A stretch of DNA of 50,207 nt from Anaerolineae bacterium (lineage in GTDB: Bacteria; Chloroflexota; Anaerolineae; Aggregatilineales; Phototrophicaceae). This document shows, in pieces, positions 1-6,779 of this stretch (the stretch's first letter is position 1; the number at the start of each line of letters is the position of its first letter). The stretch spans positions 288,044-338,250 of the forward strand of contig JALHNB010000002.1 in assembly GCA_022843745.1 (NCBI GenBank), read 5' to 3'. Under the pieces are notes generated by a model. That model was not told where the DNA came from. It was given only the letters and a program-made list of their open reading frames with translations, and searched no databases. The translations under genes were made by a program, and so were the position numbers.

Positions 1-857
1 CAGTAAACCCCGCCGCGTTTTAGCATTCGCATCGGCTTGTCACAAATATACCCCGGTGGCACATTCCGCTGAAAATCTGGGTCATCGAAATCAGGGAAGT
101 GTGGTCCATTCTCATACACATGGGCAAGAGTTTTGCGAAGATTGCCGCCAAAGCTAACGAAGGTGTTGAATAGTTCAACGACCACTTTTGCACACGGTTC
201 AAACGGCTCAAATTTGCGCCAATTGGGATTGGGAATTCCGCTCGGCAGATACTTTCGGTTGTCTACCATAAAACCAAGATTGATGTTCCCACCCATCCAC
301 ATACCGAGCAGCATCATACGCTCTTTGGCAGCAACTAAACGTCCACGCACATACGAGTTTAAGAAATCTGCCGCTTGCTCGGCTCTCATGCGAAACAATA
401 AACGATGATAAGGACCTTCGTGTTTGTCGGCAAAGTTGTATTTGAAAAAAGGTGTGATTACACGGACATTGTTTTTTACGCAGGCATCAATAAACACATT
501 GACCTGAATCTGGGTTTCATCGCGGAAAAGACGATCCTCCGCTTGCGCCACGACAGATCCTATTCTCCCCGTGATAATCAGGTCGAACAAACGACTCATG
601 CCTTTACGCTCATCAATCCGCTTTGCTCCACTAACGCCCTCATCTTCATCAATGAGGATGATTTCATCTTTGCTCCAGCCAAGAGATGCCACATAGCGAG
701 GAAGGTCAATCTGCTGCATGTCCGTTGAAATATTGCCAACCTGCTTCATAGAGGATTGACGATAATATACTGCTACTGCGCGATCTACAGGCAGCATCCC
801 CGACATTATCGGATGTTCAACTTGCGCTTGAGATTGATACTTTCTCTTGGCGGGCAT
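1..857 (-). CDS. large serine recombinase (site-specific integrase), C-terminus cut by window edge
   Basis: The first 285 codons of a serine recombinase read leftwards off the window. The resolvase catalytic domain is recognisable: an AVYYRQSS-like strand near residues 29-36 with Ser35 as the expected nucleophile, then DEGVSG followed by an R..GM.RL stretch, then QAEDRLFRD. The recombinase domain follows, with F..NSYVRGRL and a GG-N-LG-MV segment. Its size and layout fit integrases of phages and integrative elements and not small resolvases. The start is ATG at 857, preceded by GAGGAAG at a normal distance. It lies 18 bases after the helix-turn-helix gene, so the two are probably cotranscribed. 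The likely role is insertion and excision of the element. Ends and specificity cannot be judged because the coiled-coil and zinc-ribbon part is missing. Confidence 0.9.
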   Translation of the reverse strand, partial: MPAKRKYQSQAQVEHPIMSGMLPVDRAVAVYYRQSSMKQVGNISTDMQQIDLPRYVASLGWSKDEIILIDEDEGVSGAKRIDERKGMSRLFDLIITGRIGSVVAQAEDRLFRDETQIQVNVFIDACVKNNVRVITPFFKYNFADKHEGPYHRLLFRMRAEQAADFLNSYVRGRLVAAKERMMLLGMWMGGNINLGFMVDNRKYLPSGIPNPNWRKFEPFEPCAKVVVELFNTFVSFGGNLRKTLAHVYENGPHFPDFDDPDFQRNVPPGYICDKPMRMLKRGGVY

Positions 858-875
858 CAGCCTACTTCCTCACGT

Positions 876-1124
876 TTATGGTTCTTCACTGCTTTCTTTG
901 TCGCTCAGTGATTGTTCTTCGATTTTCACTTTGCGTGTTGATTTACGCCGATGATTCGGCATTCCGGCTGCGATCCATGCTTGAAGATCCTCAATATCGA
1001 GAACCCACATATGTCCGATTTTCTGTGCTTTGAGTAATTCAAATTGAATCGCCCGTCTAATCGTGTCGTTGTGACACCCTGCAATTTCTGCCGCTTGCGC
1101 TGGTGATAGTAGCTTGTTAGCCAT
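876..1124 (-). CDS. excisionase-like helix-turn-helix DNA-binding protein
   Basis: A protein of about 82 residues starts MANKLLSPAQAAEIAG and continues with D.IRRAI....L.A.KIG..WV....DL..W. This is the pattern of the MerR-like HTH_17 (excisionase) fold: recognition helix, wing, then a charged tail (RRKSTRKVK). Such proteins act as recombination directionality factors or as small repressors. ATG at 1124 is chosen because AAGG lies about six bases upstream. Upstream in-frame ATG and TTG codons at 1136-1142 are alternatives but have poorer ribosome sites. It precedes the recombinase in the same direction, which supports a role in excision control. The inverted repeats just upstream are plausible binding sites. 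Confidence 0.75.
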   Translation of the reverse strand: MANKLLSPAQAAEIAGCHNDTIRRAIQFELLKAQKIGHMWVLDIEDLQAWIAAGMPNHRRKSTRKVKIEEQSLSDKESSEEP

Positions 1125-1147
1125 AAAGACCTTCATCATCAATCTAT

Positions 1148-1228
1148 TGTACGTAAAAGTACGTACATCTGCAAGTTGTTGATAAAGAGTCTACAACGTG
1201 TACGACAATCTCACGAGTTGTCGTACAC
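1148..1228. promoter_or_regulatory. paired TGTACG inverted repeats upstream of the excisionase-like gene
   Basis: Two dyads lie close together. The first has arms tgtacgt (1148-1154) and acgtaca (1161-1167). The second has perfect 11-base arms gtgtacgacaa (1198-1208) and ttgtcgtacac (1218-1228) separated by nine bases. Both contain the half-site TGTACG. The first lies 24-43 bases upstream of the chosen start of the helix-turn-helix gene. The second overlaps the stop codon of the small upstream ORF. Operator function for the excisionase-like protein is inferred. A hairpin terminator is possible for + strand transcripts, because four T follow the second dyad. Confidence 0.5.
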
Positions 1229-1426
1229 TTTTTCATCCTGCTTCTCGGTTTCTCCCTCAGAGATGGTTATCTCGTCTGATTGAACAAAGGACTGGATCAA
1301 AGCCCGATACGCTATGGTCAAATCCAATTGTTTAAAACCGGTCTGCTTTTGTGCTGATGTATCCTCGATCTTTTTCTCAATCTGCGGACTTGGCGTATAA
1401 TCGTTCAAAGTACATCCTCGCATCAT
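1211..1426 (-). CDS. small hypothetical protein, 71 residues
   Basis: The product is not recognised. The predicted peptide is acidic and Glu/Gln-rich with no membrane segment, cysteine pair or obvious motif. A short amphipathic stretch (LDLTIAYRALIQSFV) in the middle could form a helix. The ATG at 1426 has a weak ribosome site. A TTG further in (about 1411) has GAGG at good spacing and may be the true start. It precedes the excisionase-like and recombinase genes in the same direction, and its stop lies inside a perfect inverted repeat. It could be a small regulator of the element or not a gene at all. Confidence 0.35.
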   Translation of the reverse strand: MMRGCTLNDYTPSPQIEKKIEDTSAQKQTGFKQLDLTIAYRALIQSFVQSDEITISEGETEKQDEKVYDNS

Positions 1427-2000
1427 ACTGACGTTCTCAGCCTAGCACGCCTACTCTGCTCAAAAGGTGTAATTTTATAGTTTTGCCCCGTCAAATTTGA
1501 CAAAACGCGAGTCAAAATTACACGTCCAATGGCTGGCAATGAAAAACGCTGATTGGTCATTGGGTGATCCTCGTTGTCGTACCGATGCAAACAGCGTATC
1601 AAACTGCGATCATCAGACCTGCCTAATTTTACAGTTTTCGATTAGTAATTTTGGGAAGGAGTGTGAAATTTTTCAGTAGTTGCGAGGAAAGGAATATGGA
1701 ATGATACGTTTAATCGCTACCATCGCGGATTTCGCCGCAGTATTGTCCACTCTGGCATCCAATATGCCCGCCAGGTCAGTCGCGCCGATTGAGTAATTGC
1801 TACTTCAAAAAACTCGGGGTAGACAACTCACCGAACTATACGTGAAGTTGTAGCTACAGATGGCTCTGAAGAATACCTTGATATATTGATTTTCTAACTA
1901 AATCACTTAATTTTCACGTTTCTTTAGGCGCAGAACTCTGAAAGTGTGACTATACTTAATAGAGATGTGCTGAAGAATCACTAATATCACGAGTTGTTCA
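1427..2000. other. 574-base intergenic region before defence operon A
   Basis: Besides the nested repeat at 1468-1522, this gap holds a 31-codon ORF (1701-1796, + strand, preceded by GAGGAAAGGAAT) that may be a gene remnant. It also holds a third copy of the sequence gttgtcgtac (1573-1582), and TATACT at 1951-1956 as a possible -10 without a convincing -35. The last bases before the first operon A start repeat TCACGAGTTGT (1987-1997), which also occurs at 1211-1221. No RNA gene was recognised. Confidence 0.4.
1468..1522. promoter_or_regulatory. nested inverted repeat, operator- or attachment-site-like
   Basis: The centre is a perfect 12-base palindrome gtcaaatttgac (1490-1501). Outside it, tgtaatttt (1468-1476) pairs with aaaattaca (1514-1522), and gttttg (1480-1485) pairs with caaaac (1501-1506). 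The three layers share nearly, but not exactly, the same axis. It lies in the gap between the leftward recombinase group and the rightward defence operon. It could bind a dimeric regulator controlling both. Function is inferred. Confidence 0.35.
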
Positions 2001-4946
2001 ATGCCCGACGTTCAAATAGAAAACCCCATATTAAACTCACCCTATCATGAACCAAGTTATCATTATCGGTTTTCCGATGACGGAATTACTGATGATATCG
2101 TTGATGGTCGACGCAAAAGCACCTATATTGCTCCTATTCCTGCTCCACGTGGACGAGGAAGGCAGTTAACACTGCCAACTTTCCATGAAATTCCCCGTGA
2201 AAACCCCTTTGTAGATCAACTTCGTGCCAGTGTCAAAGCCTGGCGACATGCAAAGTATCCCTATATAACTGCGACAACACAGCGTTTATTAGAATATTGG
2301 ACAGACCCGGAGCGTGAAAATCTCTTCTTTTTCTGTCAGATCGAGGCACTAGAGACCGCTATATACCTCACCGAGGTGGCGCGTCATGCAAATGACGATG
2401 TAGAGAAGAAACTGCGCGAAGAAAATAGTCAGTACAATGCTGATCTATTTCGTGTCGCCTTCAAGATGGCAACAGGCAGCGGCAAAACTGTGGTAATGGC
2501 TATGCTTATTGCCTGGCAGGTACTGAATAAGCGTGCCAATGCTCGTGATGTTCGTTTTACAAATCGCTTTTTGATTGTCACCCCCGGTAACACGATCAAA
2601 GATCGTCTTCGTGTATTGCAGCCCAACGATCCTGAAAGTTACTATCGTCAACGCGATATTGTGCCACCTGACCTAATTGCCCAGCTTAATACTGCGCGTA
2701 TTGTCATTTCCAACTTTCACCAATTCCAACGGCGTGAACGAATTGAAGCCAGTAAGACAACAAAACAAATTTTGTTGCAAGGGCGTGAAGATGAAGATAG
2801 CCCGTTTAGAGAAACGTTTGACCAAATGGTTTTGCGGGTATGCGCGTCAATGGGCGGTCCGGGCGAGATAATAGTGATCAATGACGAAGCACATCATTGT
2901 TATCAAACACGGACTGAAGAAAAGCAGGAAAAAATTGAAAGGGAGGAAAAAGAAGAAGCCAAACAGCGTCGTGAGGATGCACGCCTCTGGTTTGAAGGTC
3001 TGACCCATGTGAAGCGCAAGCTCGGCATCAAGGTTATATATGATCTCTCCGCCACACCTTTTTTTCTCAAAGGCTCAGGCTATGGTGAAGGTACAATTTT
3101 TCCTTGGGTAGTGTCTGATTTTTCCCTAGTTGATGCCATTGAGTCAGGCATAGTCAAAATTCCCCGCGTTCCAGTAACAGACAATACACAAGACCCTGAG
3201 GGACCTGTTAATCGTTTGATCTGGGCGAATGTACGTGAGAAATTACCAACTCACAGCAAGGTCAAACTTGAAGATCTTGTCGGTGAGCCAACACTACCCC
3301 AAGAACTCGAACAAGCCTTATGGAGTTTGTATAACGATTATGAGGCACGCTATCTGGCGTGGGAAAAACATAAAGCGACCATGCCACCCGTGATGATTGT
3401 GGTTTGTAGCAATACGCTGGTGTCGAGTCTGGTTTATCGCTATATCGCCGGATGGGAACGGCAACTGCCAGACGAAAGCGTAGCATATGAAGAAGGACGG
3501 TTGTCACTTTTTAACAATGTTGAGAAAGCAGAATGGCTGCCGCGCCCTAACACGATCCTTGTAGACAGCCGCCAGCTTGAAAGTGGCGAAAATATGAGCG
3601 ACGATTTTAAGCGAGTAGCTTCAGGTGAAATCGAAGCTTTTATCGAAGAATACCGTCGACGTTATCCAGAGCGCTCAACTGAAGACATTAGTGAGAGTGA
3701 TTTGCTGCGCGAGGTACTCAACACCGTTGGTAAACGGGGAAAACTGGGTGAAAACATTCGCTGTGTTGTATCGGTTTCGATGCTCACCGAAGGATGGGAC
3801 GCGAACAATGTGACCCATATTCTGGGAATTAGGGCTTTCAGCACCCAGCTCATCTGTGAACAGGTGGTCGGACGTGGCTTGCGCCGCATGAGCTATGAGA
3901 TCAATGACGACGGCAAGTTCAACCCGGAATATGCTGAGGTCTATGGTGTACCGTTTGCCTTTATCCCGACTTCAGGCAGAAAACTTACTGATACGCCGGG
4001 TAAACCGACATATCATGTACAGACGAAAGATGCCCAATCTGACAGCCACATTTCATTTCCTCGGGTGGTGGGTTATCGCTATGAAGCCCCGGACGGCGAG
4101 TTAGTCGCAAAATTCACTTCTACATCGCGGGTTGTGCTATCACCGGAAGAATTCCCAACACGAACGGTTGTCGCAGGCGTAACCGGTATCGAAAGTGAAC
4201 ATATGCTGCGTTTGGAACAGAAACGGTTTCAGCGCATTCAGTATGAAATTGCCCAAAAAGTAGTAGAAACTGCCTTCACAGATGAAGATGGGGCTGTATT
4301 AGTCTGGCGTTTCCCAGAAGTTCTGAGGGTTGTACGCCAATGGTTCGACGGTGGCTACCTCATCATGAAAGACTCAACCTCTCTCGATATGTTACAAATC
4401 GGTGAAAAGCGCGATCAAGTTGTTCACGCTGTAATTGAAGCGATTCGACGTGGCGAAGTAGGCGAACGTCAGGAGAGCATTATTCCTATTCTCGCAACCG
4501 ACATGCCCGAAGGTTCTACACGGGATATTGCCTTCGATACTATTCGCCCAGTGTACCAGACGGGTGACAGATGCCCGCTGAATTTCGCTGTGCTGGATAC
4601 CCAGCGCTGGGAACAGGTAGTGGTCGAGACACTGGAACACATGCCGGAAGTCGTGCGCTACGTCAAAAATTATCGCTTAGGCTTCACCATTCCCTACACA
4701 TATCGCGCAATGGGACGCAGTTATGTACCGGATTTCATCGCTGTGCTGAACAACGGATTAAACCTAATTATCGAAGTGAGCGGTGAAGACCGCGATAACA
4801 AACGTGCCAAAGTCGATACTGCGCGCGAGTTGTGGGTTCCTGCGGTGAACCAGCATGGCGGGTTCGGCATGTGGCAGGTGGTCGAGATTACAGACCCATA
4901 TCTTACCGAGCAAACAATCCGCAACGTAGTTCATCAAAATATCTAG
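2001..4946 (+). CDS. type III-like restriction helicase-nuclease (BPTD_3080 type)
   Basis: This 981-residue protein is predicted to translocate on DNA using ATP and to cut it. The N-terminus (IENPILNSP..EP..HYRF, then GRRKSTYI) matches the BPTD_3080 restriction family as I know it. Superfamily 2 helicase motifs follow: Walker A ATGSGKT at 157-163, DEAH at 295-298, SATPFF after it, and a VVGRGLRR motif VI near 620-630. The last 80 residues resemble the PD-(D/E)XK nuclease of Res subunits: VPDF with Asp911, then IIEVSG with Glu925, then a Lys-rich stretch and AVNQHGGFG. The position expected to be Lys in ExK is Ser. No clear Shine-Dalgarno precedes the ATG, yet the family N-terminus supports this start. 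It is the first gene of the five-gene operon and ends 11 bases before the next gene. The methyltransferase two genes on is the expected modification partner. Confidence 0.85.
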   Translation: MPDVQIENPILNSPYHEPSYHYRFSDDGITDDIVDGRRKSTYIAPIPAPRGRGRQLTLPTFHEIPRENPFVDQLRASVKAWRHAKYPYITATTQRLLEYWTDPERENLFFFCQIEALETAIYLTEVARHANDDVEKKLREENSQYNADLFRVAFKMATGSGKTVVMAMLIAWQVLNKRANARDVRFTNRFLIVTPGNTIKDRLRVLQPNDPESYYRQRDIVPPDLIAQLNTARIVISNFHQFQRRERIEASKTTKQILLQGREDEDSPFRETFDQMVLRVCASMGGPGEIIVINDEAHHCYQTRTEEKQEKIEREEKEEAKQRREDARLWFEGLTHVKRKLGIKVIYDLSATPFFLKGSGYGEGTIFPWVVSDFSLVDAIESGIVKIPRVPVTDNTQDPEGPVNRLIWANVREKLPTHSKVKLEDLVGEPTLPQELEQALWSLYNDYEARYLAWEKHKATMPPVMIVVCSNTLVSSLVYRYIAGWERQLPDESVAYEEGRLSLFNNVEKAEWLPRPNTILVDSRQLESGENMSDDFKRVASGEIEAFIEEYRRRYPERSTEDISESDLLREVLNTVGKRGKLGENIRCVVSVSMLTEGWDANNVTHILGIRAFSTQLICEQVVGRGLRRMSYEINDDGKFNPEYAEVYGVPFAFIPTSGRKLTDTPGKPTYHVQTKDAQSDSHISFPRVVGYRYEAPDGELVAKFTSTSRVVLSPEEFPTRTVVAGVTGIESEHMLRLEQKRFQRIQYEIAQKVVETAFTDEDGAVLVWRFPEVLRVVRQWFDGGYLIMKDSTSLDMLQIGEKRDQVVHAVIEAIRRGEVGERQESIIPILATDMPEGSTRDIAFDTIRPVYQTGDRCPLNFAVLDTQRWEQVVVETLEHMPEVVRYVKNYRLGFTIPYTYRAMGRSYVPDFIAVLNNGLNLIIEVSGEDRDNKRAKVDTARELWVPAVNQHGGFGMWQVVEITDPYLTEQTIRNVVHQNI

Positions 4947-4957
4947 GAGACAGTGCA

Positions 4958-6730
4958 ATGGGTTATCAGGCAACAAGTATTGCTAAGATGATGAGAAAGC
5001 TTAATGGGACACATTTTCTGCCTGCCATCCAACGAGAATTTGTCTGGAAGCCAGAACAGATCGTCCAAGTATTCGACTCTATCATGCGTGGTTATCCGAT
5101 TAGTACCTTCCTTTTCTGGCAGGTACAGCCCCAGAATGTTGACAAGTGGGATTTTTATCGATTTATTCATGATTTCAATCCGCGCGATTCACACAATCAA
5201 ATTGTTTCGAATAAATCCTCCCTCCCCGAAGTTGTATTAGTGCTTGATGGGCAGCAGCGCCTGACTTCTCTTTTTATCGGCTGTATGGGATCGTATGACA
5301 TTAAAAAGAAGTATGCCGCTGCGAATAAAGCAAATGCGTGGGTTAATAATCATCTGTGTATTGATCTTTTTCAGGATGCCAGCGAACAGTCCGAAGCGGC
5401 TGATGCGGTTGAAATTGAAATTCGATATGGCTTTGCCTTCCGTCCTAAAGATGAGGCACTTGTCACGGATGATGGTGTGCATTACTGGTATAAAGTCGGC
5501 AGCATCCTGAAATTCGAGACGGAGAAGGAATTTCAGACCTTTTATAGAGGCGAAGCCGCGCGCCTGCGGGAAACTGTACCTCAAGAGAAAATTTATATCT
5601 TTGAGGACAATATCAAACGTCTTTACGACACTATCGTCCAGAAAGACGATACTATCACCTACTTTACGGAAGATGACCAGGATTATGACCGCGTTCTAGA
5701 CATCTTCGCGCGTACCAACATGGGCGGCACCAAACTAAGCAAATCCGATCTGCTGCTATCGATGGTGACGGCAAAATGGGAAGGCATGAATGCCCGTGAA
5801 GCTATTCATGAATTTGTAGATACACTCAACAATGACCTGAGCCGTCGCAACGATTTCAGTAAAGACTTTATCCTCAAAACCGCTCTGGCTCTTGCTGATC
5901 TGCCTGTGCAGTACCAGATTGAAAACTTCAATAATCAAAATCTGCTGCTCATTCAAAAAGCATGGGATCAAATTAAGAAAGCGATCACTGATTCCGTAGA
6001 ACTGGTCAATTCTTTTGGAATTGACCGCGAGAATCTAACCAGCGCTAATGCCCTCATTCCCATTATCTATTTTGCCTATCGGCATCCCAAGTTGAATTTG
6101 CGTGGAACTACACCTGTTGAACATACCAATGCGCTGAATATACAGCGTTGGCTGATTATGGTGCTTTTCAATAAGGTGTTCAGCGGTTCGTCAGATACGA
6201 TTCTGGCAGGTGTCCGGCGTGTATTGCAGGAAAGCGCTGATCAACCGCAATTCCCAATGGATACCTTAAATACTGAGATTCGTCGTCAGGGACGCATTGC
6301 GGACTTTAATCAGGCAATTGGGGAATTCCTCGGCATTGAGTACAGTGACTCAGAAGCCTTCCTTGCCCTATCGCTGCTCTACGACGAAAAGGGTTGGGGT
6401 GTGATGCAGCATCACAAAGATCATATTTTCCCAAAATCCCTGTTCCGGGTAGACCGTTTGCAGGCATCGGGACTTCCCTCTGATAAGCAAAAACGTTATG
6501 CAGAACTCTACAACAACATTGGCAATCTGCAATTGCTCATGTCGCAAGAAAATACCCAGAAAAAGGCAACCCCATTCGAGAAATGGATCACCACTCGTGA
6601 TGTCGATTTCAAACGCCGTCATTTGATCCCGGATGACTCGAATTTGCTGCGATTTGAATGCTTTGAAGAATTTGTCGCCGAGCGTGAACGACTCATTCAG
6701 GAACGACTCAACACGTTGTTTTCTGTTTAA
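4958..6730 (+). CDS. GmrSD-like DUF262/DUF1524 HNH protein
   Basis: A 590-residue protein starts at ATG 4958, preceded by TAGGAGAC. The N-terminal DUF262 (ParB/Srx-like nucleotide-binding) domain shows IQREFVWKPEQI near residues 25-36 and DGQQRLTSL from Asp97, followed by a RTNMGGTKLSKSDLL motif. The C-terminus has an HNH-type site (H485-H-K-D-H489-IFPKS) and then a NIGNLQLL stretch, as in the DUF1524 half of GmrSD. GmrSD-family enzymes cut modified phage DNA in an NTP-dependent way. Here the gene sits between a Res-like gene and a methyltransferase, so it may act against DNA the pair cannot restrict, or be a subunit of one complex. All key DUF262 and HNH residues look intact. An in-frame upstream extension from 4832 overlaps the previous gene and is unlikely. 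Confidence 0.85.
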   Translation: MGYQATSIAKMMRKLNGTHFLPAIQREFVWKPEQIVQVFDSIMRGYPISTFLFWQVQPQNVDKWDFYRFIHDFNPRDSHNQIVSNKSSLPEVVLVLDGQQRLTSLFIGCMGSYDIKKKYAAANKANAWVNNHLCIDLFQDASEQSEAADAVEIEIRYGFAFRPKDEALVTDDGVHYWYKVGSILKFETEKEFQTFYRGEAARLRETVPQEKIYIFEDNIKRLYDTIVQKDDTITYFTEDDQDYDRVLDIFARTNMGGTKLSKSDLLLSMVTAKWEGMNAREAIHEFVDTLNNDLSRRNDFSKDFILKTALALADLPVQYQIENFNNQNLLLIQKAWDQIKKAITDSVELVNSFGIDRENLTSANALIPIIYFAYRHPKLNLRGTTPVEHTNALNIQRWLIMVLFNKVFSGSSDTILAGVRRVLQESADQPQFPMDTLNTEIRRQGRIADFNQAIGEFLGIEYSDSEAFLALSLLYDEKGWGVMQHHKDHIFPKSLFRVDRLQASGLPSDKQKRYAELYNNIGNLQLLMSQENTQKKATPFEKWITTRDVDFKRRHLIPDDSNLLRFECFEEFVAERERLIQERLNTLFSV

Positions 6731-6779
6731 TTGCAATGGAATATTCCAAAGCTGCCCTTCGAATAAGGATTTGTGATTT

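Noticed and set aside
133-728. Two overlapping + strand ORFs
   Set aside because: They lie antisense to a clearly recognisable serine recombinase that runs off the left edge, and their products have no known pattern.
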